From Salinisphaeraceae bacterium (GTDB taxonomy: Bacteria; Pseudomonadota; Gammaproteobacteria; Nevskiales; Salinisphaeraceae): 64,000 bases of DNA. The notes beneath the pieces are model-generated. The model did not search any database, was not told the DNA's origin, and saw only the letters and a list, made by a program, of their open reading frames with translations. This document shows positions 34,193 to 42,385 of the stretch, in pieces. The stretch lies in the NCBI GenBank assembly GCA_002683405.1, contig NYTH01000028.1, positions 186,001 to 250,000 on the forward strand. The letters are read 5' to 3'. Positions within the stretch are counted from its first letter, which is position 1, and every line of letters starts with the position of its first letter. The position numbers and the translations under genes were made by a program.

Positions 34193-35346
34193 GCGTCACC
34201 CACGTTTTCCGGGCGCACCACGCTGGCCCCGTCCGTCAACTGATCCTGCCCCAGCACCACCACTTCATCGACGCGGTTATCCAGCCCGGTCACGGCGGCC
34301 TGCTCGTTGGCGCGCAGCAAGACCTCGGCCGGCACGAACAGGGCGGTTTCACCAGCCTCGTTCAGCGTAAACACGCCGAGCCGGCCGCTGCGTTCCACCA
34401 GGGATTTCGCCGGCACGATCATCGCGTCATCCACCCGCCGGCTTTCGATGGCAACCCGCACGAACATGCCGGGCACCAGCTGCTGACGGTCGTTGCTCAC
34501 GGTCAACTCCACGCGCGCCTGCCGCGATTCCGGATCCAGACGCGGCGCAATGCGGCTGACTTCGCCAGTAAACGTCTCGCCGGGCAGCGCCGGCGTGGTG
34601 ATATCGGCCTGGCGGCCGGTCACCAGCGTGGTATAGACCGTCTGCGGCACCTGGATGATCGCGCGCAGTTCCTGCACGGCCACGATCGACAGCAGCGGCG
34701 TGTTGGCGGCTACGGTGTCGCCGGCATCCACCATGCGTTCGCCCACCAGCCGCACCGGATCGCTGGCCGGCCAGTGCGCCTCGATCTGCGTGTAGCCCAG
34801 CCGGGTTCTCGCGGTCTCCAGCGCGGAGCGCGCCCGGGCCACCTCCGCCCGCGCAACCGACACTGCCGCTTGGCGGCTGGCCACGTCGGTGCTGGCGGCA
34901 TCCAGTTCGGAGGCCGGCACGATGCCCTGTTCTTCCAGGCGGGTGATGCGATCCAGGCTTTTCCGGGCCAGCTGACCGGCGCTTTCCGCTTCGTTCAGCC
35001 GGGCGCGGGCCACCTGCAGTTCTGCCTGCGACTGCGCAACGGCCTGCTGATACTCATCGTCATCGAGGGACAGCACGACCTGGCCCTGCTGAACCTCGTC
35101 GCCGATGTCGACCAGCACCTGCGTCACCTGGCCGGCCACCTTCGGCGCCACCATGAACTCGGCGTCGGCTTCCAGGCTGCCGGGAAACGAGCGTCGCGCA
35201 ATCAGGCTGCCCCGCTCGACGGGCGCGGTCTCCACCGCCACGCGCCCGGAGGGGCGACCCTCGCTTGCTTCGCCCGGCGCGTCACCGGAGCAGGCAGTCA
35301 ACAAGGCCAGGCACAGGACTGCGCCCGGCAGAATGATCAGCTTCAC
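34189..35346 (-). CDS. RND efflux periplasmic adaptor (MFP) lipoprotein
   Basis: A 385-residue membrane fusion protein: lipobox LLTAC (Cys19), a lipoyl half-motif APKVAGQVTQVLVDIGDEVQQGQVVLSLDD, a helical hairpin at about 100-175, the second lipoyl half, and a beta-barrel with PGMFVRVAIESR. It links the pump to the outer-membrane duct. The start is GTG 35346. It is the first gene of the three-gene pump operon. Confidence 0.9.
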   Translation of the reverse strand: MKLIILPGAVLCLALLTACSGDAPGEASEGRPSGRVAVETAPVERGSLIARRSFPGSLEADAEFMVAPKVAGQVTQVLVDIGDEVQQGQVVLSLDDDEYQQAVAQSQAELQVARARLNEAESAGQLARKSLDRITRLEEQGIVPASELDAASTDVASRQAAVSVARAEVARARSALETARTRLGYTQIEAHWPASDPVRLVGERMVDAGDTVAANTPLLSIVAVQELRAIIQVPQTVYTTLVTGRQADITTPALPGETFTGEVSRIAPRLDPESRQARVELTVSNDRQQLVPGMFVRVAIESRRVDDAMIVPAKSLVERSGRLGVFTLNEAGETALFVPAEVLLRANEQAAVTGLDNRVDEVVVLGQDQLTDGASVVRPENVGDA

Positions 35347-35716
35347 GATGTAACGGTTTCCGTGGTGGCCAGCCCGTCAGCGACCATACCCGGCGCGAAA
35401 GGACTCGCTATGCCTCGGGCCGCTCAGACGGGCCCTTCGCAACTCCGATTTCAGACACCCGCAGCGCACCGAGGTTCCGAATTCAAACGGGTTGATGTGA
35501 CTTGATTGCGTCAGAACACCGGAGGGCGCGTCAAGTGGCGTTTTTGTTGAATTTTTGTGGCAGATGCCAAAGACGTGCCGGGCGTGGCAGGGCGGTAGGG
35601 TCCGTCCTAACGATCCTCGCCACGACCTTGCGGGAGTGGGCCGAGTGCACCGCGCTGGATGCCGCTGTGTTATTGCAAAGCCGATGGCCATGCAAGACCC
35701 GGCAGGTCCTCATGCG
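35347..35716. other. Intergenic region without recognised features
   Basis: These 370 bases separate the minus-strand RND operon from the minus-strand salicylate operon end. They must hold the promoter of the efflux operon, but I could not identify convincing -35/-10 boxes. Short frames on both strands lack ribosome sites or recognisable proteins, and I consider the stretch non-coding. Confidence 0.4.
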
Positions 35717-36364
35717 CTAGATCGCGTCCGGCTGATTTTCGGGCAGCGATTCCGCGAATGCCGGCAGCGCCATGAGCGCATCGTAAATACGCGCGATAGT
35801 GGGGTAATCATCGAGCGGAATATCGAAACGCCGGTTGTTCATCACCTGCGCCGCCAGGCACAGGTCGGCCAGCCCCGGCGTGTCGCCGTGACAATAGCGG
35901 CCCGTGTCCGGCTCGCCCGCCAGCCGCGCTTCCAGCGCCGGGAACGTCTGGGCCACCCAGTGGCGAAACCACTTCGCCATACCTGCCTCGCCCTGACCCA
36001 GCTCGCCGGCCACATGCTGCAGCACCCGCAGGTTGTTCAGCGGGTGAATTTCCATGGCGACCATGTAGGCCAGCCCGCGCACCCGCGCGCGCCCCCGGGG
36101 ATCCGGCGGCAGCAGCGGCGGCGCGGGATGGGTCTCTTCCAGCCACTCGATGATGGCCAGCGACTGGCCGATCGGGCCGTCCGGGGTTTGAAGCGTGGGC
36201 ACCAGCGCCTGCGGATTCAGCGCGCGGAATGCGTCGGTCTGCTGCTCCTTTGCCCTGAGCTTGTAGCTGCGGTGAGCGTAATCGATGCCCTTGAGCTTGA
36301 GCGCCGCCCGAACGCGAAACGACGCGGAGGACCGGAAGAATTCGTGGAGGATGTAGTCGCTCAA
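35717..36364 (-). CDS. Glutathione-dependent maleylpyruvate (maleylacetoacetate) isomerase
   Basis: A 215-residue zeta-class glutathione transferase. The N-terminal active-site motif is SSASFRVRAALKLKG; QALVPTLQTPDGPIGQSLAIIEWLEE binds glutathione; the helical domain has NNLRVLQHV and GDTPGLADLCLAAQV. Zeta enzymes isomerise maleylacetoacetate or maleylpyruvate; with gentisate dioxygenase in the same operon, maleylpyruvate is the more likely substrate. The start is TTG 36364 overlapping the upstream hydrolase stop (TTGA). It is the last gene of the operon. Confidence 0.85.
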   Translation of the reverse strand: MSDYILHEFFRSSASFRVRAALKLKGIDYAHRSYKLRAKEQQTDAFRALNPQALVPTLQTPDGPIGQSLAIIEWLEETHPAPPLLPPDPRGRARVRGLAYMVAMEIHPLNNLRVLQHVAGELGQGEAGMAKWFRHWVAQTFPALEARLAGEPDTGRYCHGDTPGLADLCLAAQVMNNRRFDIPLDDYPTIARIYDALMALPAFAESLPENQPDAI

Positions 36365-37056
36365 AGCGGATCCCCAATCGTGATGTGAATATCCTCGAGC
36401 CCCTCGACGCCGCCCTTCACCTGATCACCGATCTGCAGCGGCCCCACGCCGGCCGGAGTGCCGGTCATGATCAGATCGCCCGGCGCCAGCGCAATCGATT
36501 CGGACAGGATCGATACATGTTCCTTCACTGACCAGATGAGTTGTTCCAGATCGGCCTCCTGCCTGGTTTCGCCGTTCACGGTCAGCCAGATACGGCCGGC
36601 TTTGAGCTCCCCGGCCTGCTCGATGGGGGTGAGGGGTGAACAGGGCGCGGAGAAATCAAAGGCCTTGCCGAAGTCCCAGGGCCGGCCCTTTTCGCGGGCG
36701 GCCAATTGCAGGTCACGGCGGGTGAGATCCACGCCGGCGCAGGCGCCCCAGAGATGGTCCATGACCTGATCCTGCGGAATATTGGCGCCCGCCTTGCCCA
36801 CTGCCACCACCAGCTCGATCTCGTGGTGGAAATTTTCCGACTGGCGCGGATAGGGCACGGTGCTGCCGCTATCCACCACGGCGTCGGCGGGCTTGGTGAA
36901 GAAAAACGGCAGATCGCGTTCGGAGCCGCCCATCTCTGCGGCATGGGCCGCGTAGTTTCTGCCCACGCAGAAAATGCGGCGCACGGGAAAGCGCTGCGCG
37001 CTGCCCGACACCGCGATGGACGCCTGCTTCGGCGGTTCAATTACAAAGTCGGTCAT
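36361..37056 (-). CDS. Fumarylpyruvate hydrolase (FAH family)
   Basis: A 231-residue fumarylacetoacetate-hydrolase-family enzyme: VGRNYAAHAAEMG, FFFTKPADAVV, then the metal-binding HHEIELVVAVGK (Glu residues) and GVDLTRRDLQ, and LIMTGTPAGVG. The short, single-domain form next to gentisate dioxygenase is typical of fumarylpyruvate hydrolase, which splits the last intermediate of the gentisate pathway into fumarate and pyruvate. It is separated from the dioxygenase gene by a 198-base gap holding a palindromic repeat. Confidence 0.85.
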   Translation of the reverse strand: MTDFVIEPPKQASIAVSGSAQRFPVRRIFCVGRNYAAHAAEMGGSERDLPFFFTKPADAVVDSGSTVPYPRQSENFHHEIELVVAVGKAGANIPQDQVMDHLWGACAGVDLTRRDLQLAAREKGRPWDFGKAFDFSAPCSPLTPIEQAGELKAGRIWLTVNGETRQEADLEQLIWSVKEHVSILSESIALAPGDLIMTGTPAGVGPLQIGDQVKGGVEGLEDIHITIGDPL

Positions 37057-37084
37057 TTATAGCCTCGTTGTCTTTAGGTTTGGA

Positions 37085-37246
37085 GATTAAAGAGAAGCCA
37101 CAGAGGCACAGAGAACACAGAGGAAGGCAAGGAAGTTTCAGAACCACAAAGGGTTTGAAATTCGAGCTTAGTGTCCTTCGTGCTCTTTGTGGTTGGTCCC
37201 TGTCTTTTGCTTTTCTCTGTGTTCTCTGCGCCTCAGTGGTTAATCT
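37085..37246. repeat. Long palindromic intergenic element inside the salicylate operon
   Basis: The sequence is AT-richer than its surroundings and largely self-complementary. Bases 37101-37122 pair with 37215-37236 (22 bp, two mismatches; core CAGAGAACACAGAG), and ACCACAAAG at 37143-37151 pairs with 37185-37193. It resembles the 'ACCACAGAG...CTCTGTGGT' intergenic repeats seen in diverse bacteria. In the mRNA it would form a long stem-loop between the dioxygenase and hydrolase cistrons. Confidence 0.75.
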
Positions 37247-37254
37247 CTTGAAAA

Positions 37255-38325
37255 TTAACCCCGATCAGGCACCCCGCGCGACTCCCGCCACAGACTCAGC
37301 GCTTCCTGTACCGGCCGGTCGGAGTAGGCGAACAGCACCGCGTCCTCGGCCGGCTCGTGCACGATGGGCGCCCAGCTCGGGCAGACGAACAGGTCACGCG
37401 GGCCCCATTCGAACCACTGCTCGCCGATACGGCTGCGGCCCCGCCCCTCCACGGGCACGAATACTGTAGCGTCGGTACTGCGATAGGTTTCGGTGACGAA
37501 GCCGGCCGGCAGCAGCTGCAGGGTGGTGCCGATCGTCGGTATGGCCCAGCCGCCGTCCGCCGGGTTGACGTAGCGCATCTTCAGGCCGTGGCAGGGGTCC
37601 CACTCATCGCGCCGACGCATGATCTCGAGCGCCTCGCGGGAGCGCGCATACGGATAATTGAAAATGGGCGATGCGCCAGAGCCAGGCCGGTAGTCGACCG
37701 GCAGCATGTTGGCACCATACCGCGCCAGGCTGTCGCCGGCGGGTCGGGCATCGCGCTGTTGTGTTTCGCTGCCCTTCTCGGCAAAGGAAGCATCCAGAAA
37801 CTGCACCAGCGGAATATCCAGACCATCCAGCCAGTAGACCGGCTGGTCGCCGTCGTTGCCGTGATCGTGAAAATGCCAGTTCGGCGTGATGACGAAATCG
37901 CCCGTATGCATCTCGGTCTTCTCGCCGTCCACCCGCGTGAAGGCGCCGGGGGCGGCGTCGAGCACGAAGCGCAGCGCCGATTGCGTATGCCGGTGAGACG
38001 GCGCCACCTCGCCGGGCAGCACCGACTGGATGCCGGCGTACAGCGACGTGGTGATGCTGGCCCGGCCCCGCAGGCCGGGGTTTTCCAGAATCAGCACCCG
38101 GCGCACCGCCTCCTCCGCACTGATCAGCTTGCCGGCCTGCTCGAGGCGGGTGCGTACGGCGTCGAAACGCCACAGCCAGGGCTGGCAGCGGCTGGCGGGC
38201 TGCGGGGTGACCAGGTCATCCAGCACCGACCACAGGGCGCGCATGTGTTCGGGATCGATGGCGTCGTAGAAGGCCTCGCGTTCGGCCGCGTTGTCTGTTG
38301 ACGGAGTGGGGTTCGTGCTTGCCAT
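37255..38325 (-). CDS. Gentisate 1,2-dioxygenase
   Basis: A 356-residue two-cupin enzyme that opens the ring of gentisate to maleylpyruvate using Fe(II). The first cupin holds the metal ligands HRH at 111-113 (PSHRHTQSALRFVL) and TPNWHFHDHGND at 148-159; the second cupin (FVTETYRSTDATVFVPVEGR) is typical of the family. The next gene upstream (ligase) ends one base away, so the pair is cotranscribed. Confidence 0.9.
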   Translation of the reverse strand: MASTNPTPSTDNAAEREAFYDAIDPEHMRALWSVLDDLVTPQPASRCQPWLWRFDAVRTRLEQAGKLISAEEAVRRVLILENPGLRGRASITTSLYAGIQSVLPGEVAPSHRHTQSALRFVLDAAPGAFTRVDGEKTEMHTGDFVITPNWHFHDHGNDGDQPVYWLDGLDIPLVQFLDASFAEKGSETQQRDARPAGDSLARYGANMLPVDYRPGSGASPIFNYPYARSREALEIMRRRDEWDPCHGLKMRYVNPADGGWAIPTIGTTLQLLPAGFVTETYRSTDATVFVPVEGRGRSRIGEQWFEWGPRDLFVCPSWAPIVHEPAEDAVLFAYSDRPVQEALSLWRESRGVPDRG

Positions 38326-38326
38326 G

Positions 38327-39931
38327 TCAGTGCGCCTGCGCTTCGGGATTGCCTGCCAGTGTGCGTTTCAGGGCCTGCCGGTCCAGCTTGCCGGTGCCCG
38401 TCTTGGGCAGTTCGTCCAGATAGGTGACCTGCCGCGGATACTTGTGCGGCAGCAGCCGGTCCTTGACGAACTGCTGCAGTGTCTTCGTCAGCCCGGCGTC
38501 CCCGCTCTTGTCCGGCATGGGCACCACCCAGGCCTGTAGCGTCATGCGCTGGTCCGCCAGGGGCAGCGCCATGACGCAGCATTCGTTCACGGCGGGATGC
38601 TCGGCCAGCGCCAGCTCGATTTCCAGCGGATAGACCCACTGGCCCGACACCTTCACCAGATCGTCCGCGCGGCCCTTGAAGAAGTAGTAGCCATCCTCGT
38701 CACAGATGAAACGGTCGCCGGTGTATACCCACTCGCCGCGAACCGTCTCGGCGGTCTTGTCGGGGCGCTGCCAGTACTCCCGCAGCGCCGACAGCCCGCA
38801 GACGGACATGACGCCCTCTTCGCCTGCCGGCAGTTCGCGGCCGTCGCCGTCGGTCAGCTTGACGGCGTAGCCCGGCACCACCCGTCCGGCCGAGCCGCGC
38901 TTCTGCAGCGCCGGCCGATTGGCGAGGTAGATGTGCGTCATTTCGGTCGAGCCCAGACCCTCGATCAGATCGTGCCCGAACCGGCGCTTCCAGCCGCCGG
39001 CAATCTCTTCCGAGAGAATTTCGGCAGCCGACAGGCAGCGGCGCACCGAGGATAGGTCGGCATCGTCCGCCGCCGCGTCACGCAGCAGGGCGTTGTAAAG
39101 CGTGGGCAGACCGAAAAACAGCGTCGGCCGATGCCGCGCCACCTGCTCGAAGATGCGGTCGGGTGCGGGCCGGCCGCGCATCAGCACGGCGGCCGCGCCG
39201 ACGGACATGGGGAAGCTCACGGAGTTGCCGAAACCATAGGCGAAGAAGATTTTCGGCACGGAGAAACAGATGTCGTCCGGCCGGATATCGAGGATGTGGC
39301 GGGCGTAGGTTGCTGCCGAGTACGCGGCATCGGCGTGCTGATGCACCACGCCCTTGGGCCGACCGGTCGAGCCGGACGAATACATCCAGAACGCCATGTC
39401 ATCGGGCCGGGTGGCCGCTTCGGGCAATTCGGCCGAGGCGCTTTCAACGCGGTCCCAGCCCAGCAGCCCGTCGCCGGCCGTAGCCGTGACCATGACGGCA
39501 CGGCAGGCGGTACCGTCCAGCAGTTCAGGCGTGAACAGGCCGCGATGTTCGGCCGAGATGATGGCCGCGGTGGCGCCGCTGTCCTCGAGGAAGAAGCGCA
39601 GCAGATCGTCCGTGGACAGCGTGTTGATGAGCATGGGCACCAGCCCGGCCCGCATCGCGCCCATGATGGCGGCCGGATAGGCCGGCTCATCCTCCATGAA
39701 CAGCAGCACCCGCTCGCCCGACCGACAGCCCAGCGTCAGCAGCGCGTTGCCCACCCGGCAGGCCTGCTCGGCCAGTTCGGCGTAGGTCACCGTGCCGCTA
39801 TCGCAGTGGATGGCGGGCCGATCGGCACGGGCCGCGAGGTTGTCGAACAGCAGGCGCGAGGCGTTGTAGTCATCCGGCAATTCGAAGCCGATCTCGCGGG
39901 CCAGACGCTGCGTGGTGGCCGTTTCGTTCAT
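38327..39931 (-). CDS. Aryl-CoA ligase, benzoate-CoA ligase family (probably salicylate)
   Basis: A 534-residue AMP-forming ligase with the P-loop-like YSSGSTGRPKGVVH, the acyl-binding FGLPTLYNALL, and the C-terminal GRADDLVKVSGQWV and lysine motif ELPKTGTGKLDRQ. The sequence pattern fits the benzoate-CoA ligase family. Its position between a salicylyl-CoA 5-hydroxylase-like gene and gentisate dioxygenase points to salicylate as substrate; benzoate or hydroxybenzoates remain possible. It overlaps the hydroxylase gene (ATGA). Confidence 0.8.
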   Translation of the reverse strand: MNETATTQRLAREIGFELPDDYNASRLLFDNLAARADRPAIHCDSGTVTYAELAEQACRVGNALLTLGCRSGERVLLFMEDEPAYPAAIMGAMRAGLVPMLINTLSTDDLLRFFLEDSGATAAIISAEHRGLFTPELLDGTACRAVMVTATAGDGLLGWDRVESASAELPEAATRPDDMAFWMYSSGSTGRPKGVVHQHADAAYSAATYARHILDIRPDDICFSVPKIFFAYGFGNSVSFPMSVGAAAVLMRGRPAPDRIFEQVARHRPTLFFGLPTLYNALLRDAAADDADLSSVRRCLSAAEILSEEIAGGWKRRFGHDLIEGLGSTEMTHIYLANRPALQKRGSAGRVVPGYAVKLTDGDGRELPAGEEGVMSVCGLSALREYWQRPDKTAETVRGEWVYTGDRFICDEDGYYFFKGRADDLVKVSGQWVYPLEIELALAEHPAVNECCVMALPLADQRMTLQAWVVPMPDKSGDAGLTKTLQQFVKDRLLPHKYPRQVTYLDELPKTGTGKLDRQALKRTLAGNPEAQAH

Positions 39932-41073
39932 GCCGCCAGCTCCAGCGAAATGCCGCGGCTCTCGAGTTCGCGAGTGAAGCCCGGGGCGAGCCTGCGCAGC
40001 CGATCGGCGTCCAGCCGCCCGGCGCGGCGGATGTAGCTGAGCGCAAACTCCCAGGGCGGCAGTTCCATATTCTCGTCGAACTGCTCGTACCAGGTCGCCG
40101 ATGCGTTGGCCGCGGCCGTGAGCTTGTTGACCACCGGCTGCCGCGCCGCCTGATAGGCCGGCAGCGCTGCGTCGACCTGCCAGTCATGCGCCCGCAGCGC
40201 TTTGACCAGCGCGATGACGTCCTCCAGCGCCAGGCGGGTGCCCGAGCCGATGGAGAAGTGCGCGCTGTGCAGCGCATCGCCGACCAGCACATGATGCCCC
40301 CGGTACCAGTGCGCGACCTTCAGAATCGGAAACTGGCGCCACACCGAGTTATTGGCCACCAGCGGCGCGCCCTGCAGCGCGCTGTCGAAATACTCGGCGC
40401 AGCGAGCGCGGTACGCCGGCTCGGACATATCGGCAAAACCGCTGCGCTCGAAAGTCTCCGGCCGCATTTCGATGATGAAGGTGCTGCGCCCCTCCGCGTA
40501 GCGGTAGTGGTGCGCGTTCATGCGCCCGACCGGGGTGTCGACAAAGGTCTGGGTCAGCGCGGGGAATTCGCGCTCGGCGCCGTACCACACGAAGCGATTG
40601 TTCAGATATTCGAGCGACTCGCCGTAGTGCGACGGGGCCTGCGCGCGCAGCAGCGAGTTGATGCCGTCGGCACCAATCACGAGGTCGGCGGGTTCCAGCT
40701 CGTCCACGCTCGTCACGCGATGGTCGAAGGTGGGCCGAATGCCCAGGGCAGACGCGCGCTGCTGCAACAGCTGCAGCAACTCCAGCCGGCCGATGCCGGA
40801 AAAGGCGATGCCGTCGATCGCAATGCGCTCGCCGGCGTGATTCACCACGATGTCGGACCAGCGCTGCATGCGCGGCTCGATCAGCGCCGCCGTGTCGGGA
40901 TCGTCCTCACGCAAAAAACCCAGCGCCTGGTCGGAAAACACCACGCCAAAGCCGAAAGTGGCGCCCGCCGGGTTCTGCTCGATGACGCGCACATCCATGT
41001 CGGGGCGCGCCCGCTTGAGCAGGATGGCCGCGTAAAGGCCGGCCGGACCGGCGCCCAGAATGGTTGTCTTCAT
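39928..41073 (-). CDS. FAD monooxygenase, salicylyl-CoA 5-hydroxylase-like
   Basis: A 381-residue flavoprotein hydroxylase. FAD motifs: GAGPAG at 7-12, DLVIGADGINS, and GDALHSAHFSIGSGTRLALED. The long motif around GD, with HSAHFSIGSGT, and FGFGVVFSDQALGFL near residue 35 are characteristic of the FAD part of salicylyl-CoA 5-hydroxylases rather than of free-salicylate hydroxylases. It would convert salicylyl-CoA to gentisyl-CoA. It is the first gene of the minus-strand operon, reading away from the thioesterase and iclR. Confidence 0.75.
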   Translation of the reverse strand: MKTTILGAGPAGLYAAILLKRARPDMDVRVIEQNPAGATFGFGVVFSDQALGFLREDDPDTAALIEPRMQRWSDIVVNHAGERIAIDGIAFSGIGRLELLQLLQQRASALGIRPTFDHRVTSVDELEPADLVIGADGINSLLRAQAPSHYGESLEYLNNRFVWYGAEREFPALTQTFVDTPVGRMNAHHYRYAEGRSTFIIEMRPETFERSGFADMSEPAYRARCAEYFDSALQGAPLVANNSVWRQFPILKVAHWYRGHHVLVGDALHSAHFSIGSGTRLALEDVIALVKALRAHDWQVDAALPAYQAARQPVVNKLTAAANASATWYEQFDENMELPPWEFALSYIRRAGRLDADRLRRLAPGFTRELESRGISLELAA

Positions 41074-41112
41074 TGCTCTTGTACTCGCACCGTCTTGCGG
41101 ATTCTAATTTTC

Positions 41113-41140
41113 GTAATACATTACTCATAACGTAATTCAA
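41113..41140. promoter_or_regulatory. Promoter of the salicylate operon with clustered GTAAT/ATTAC half-sites
   Basis: On the minus strand TTGAAT (41135-41140) and TATTAC (41113-41118) lie 16 bases apart, a plausible promoter for the hydroxylase operon. The same stretch holds three half-sites GTAAT (41113-41117), ATTAC (41120-41124) and GTAAT (41132-41136) in alternating orientation. This is a likely binding site for the IclR regulator encoded next to it. Confidence 0.4.
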
Positions 41141-41155
41141 TCAAGCGGTGCAAGC

Positions 41156-41584
41156 ATGGCCTTCAGCTGCCAACAACGAATCGACTGGGGCGACTGCGAT
41201 GAAGCGGGCGTGGTGTTCTACCCGAACTACTTTGCGTGGATGGACGCCGCCTTCCATCGGCTTTGCCTGGCGGCGGGGCACAGCCAGCGCAGTCTGCGGG
41301 AGGATTTCGGGGTATTCGGCACGCCCCTGGTCAGCGCCGACTGCAATTTTCGCGGGCCGGCCACCTACAACGAAACGCTGGACGTGCTGGTGAGCGTGAG
41401 CCACTGGGGCGCGTCCAGCCTGGGGCTGGGCTACCGTTTCGAGCGTGACGGCCGGCTCATCTGCGAAGGCAGCGAGGGGCGCGTGTTCGTGAAGAAGGAT
41501 GCCGAGGGCCGCATGAGCAAGACCGCCATTCCCGACGCGGTGCGCACGACGCTGGAAACCGTGCTGGCCGCGAGCCCGGCATGA
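41156..41584 (+). CDS. 4HBT-type aryl-CoA thioesterase (probably gentisyl-CoA)
   Basis: A 142-residue hotdog-fold thioesterase. The opening IDWGDCDEAGVVFYPNYFAW carries the catalytic Asp and matches the 4-hydroxybenzoyl-CoA thioesterase motif. Given its divergent position beside the ligase and hydroxylase genes, release of gentisate from gentisyl-CoA is the likely role. The stop overlaps the iclR start (ATGA), so enzyme and regulator are made together. Confidence 0.8.
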   Translation: MAFSCQQRIDWGDCDEAGVVFYPNYFAWMDAAFHRLCLAAGHSQRSLREDFGVFGTPLVSADCNFRGPATYNETLDVLVSVSHWGASSLGLGYRFERDGRLICEGSEGRVFVKKDAEGRMSKTAIPDAVRTTLETVLAASPA

Positions 41585-42324
41585 GCCAGACGCGCCCCCG
41601 CGGCGTGCGCTCCGTCGCCACGGCCATGGCCATTCTGGACAGCCTGGCTCGCCACGACGGCCCGGTCACGCTCAACGCGCTGGCGCAGGATACGGGCATC
41701 GCGGCGGCCAAGCTGCACCGCTATCTCGTAAGTCTGGCCGACACCGGCATGGTCCATCACCGGCACTCGGGCAGCTACGACCTTGGGCCCCTGGCCACGC
41801 GCGTCGGCATGGCCGCGCTGAACCGGGCCGACCTGGTCAATCAGACGGCCGACGGGCTGGAAGCCCTGGTGGAGCGCTCCGGACACACCGCGCAGCTGTC
41901 GGTGCTTGGCGATCGCGGCCCGACCATCGTGCGCTGGGAACAGGCCGAACGCATGGTGATCACCTCGCTCGGTCTCGGCTCCACGCTGCCCCTGCTGGGT
42001 TCAGCGACCGGGCGCATTTTTCTCGCCTTCAATCCGCGGCGACGCACGCAGTCGCTGCTCGCGCGTGAGCGGGCAAAGCTTGATGACCCGATGGATGAAC
42101 GGGCGATTGATGCCCTGCTGCGCGAGACGGTACAGGCCGGCTACGCCGTCGCCGACCAGCAGTTCATACCCGGACTGCATGCGGTGGCGGCGCCCGTGCT
42201 CAACGCCCAGAATCAGACCGAAGCCGTGGTCACGCTGGTGGCCACCGAAGCCATCGACAGCGAAGCCGTGAACCAGCTGCTCGATTTCACCCGACGCTGT
42301 AGCGGCAAGCCGGACCGGCCTTGA
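41581..42324 (+). CDS. IclR-family transcriptional regulator
   Basis: A 247-residue IclR protein: N-terminal winged helix (ATAMAILDSLARHDGPVTLNA, IAAAKLHRYLVSLADTGMV) and a C-terminal effector domain (ERSGHTAQLSVLGDRGPTIV, GSATGRIFLAF, GYAVADQQFIPGLHAVAAPV). IclR proteins often control aromatic catabolism with the pathway substrate or a CoA thioester as effector. Its gene is cotranscribed with the thioesterase and faces the hydroxylase operon. Confidence 0.88.
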   Translation: MSQTRPRGVRSVATAMAILDSLARHDGPVTLNALAQDTGIAAAKLHRYLVSLADTGMVHHRHSGSYDLGPLATRVGMAALNRADLVNQTADGLEALVERSGHTAQLSVLGDRGPTIVRWEQAERMVITSLGLGSTLPLLGSATGRIFLAFNPRRRTQSLLARERAKLDDPMDERAIDALLRETVQAGYAVADQQFIPGLHAVAAPVLNAQNQTEAVVTLVATEAIDSEAVNQLLDFTRRCSGKPDRP

Positions 42325-42325
42325 T

Positions 42326-42359
42326 AAAAAGGCCCGGCGGCGCAGCGCCGCAAGGCCTT
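42326..42359 (-). terminator. Terminator between iclR and the HSL-type hydrolase
   Basis: AAGGCC and GGCCTT (42329-42334 / 42354-42359) enclose an inner GCGGC/GCCGC stem. On the minus strand the hairpin is followed by TTTTT (42330-42326), so it ends the hydrolase transcript. It begins two bases after the iclR stop and may also weakly stop plus-strand transcription. Confidence 0.7.
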
Positions 42360-42385
42360 CAATAACGTCCGACAATCAGGAACGT

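Noticed and set aside
31091-34243. A very long open frame antisense to the RND pump
   Set aside because: In high-GC genes the opposite strand often stays open. The pump frame has clear family motifs, while the antisense product is a His/Gln/Arg-rich jumble without a fold or ribosome site.
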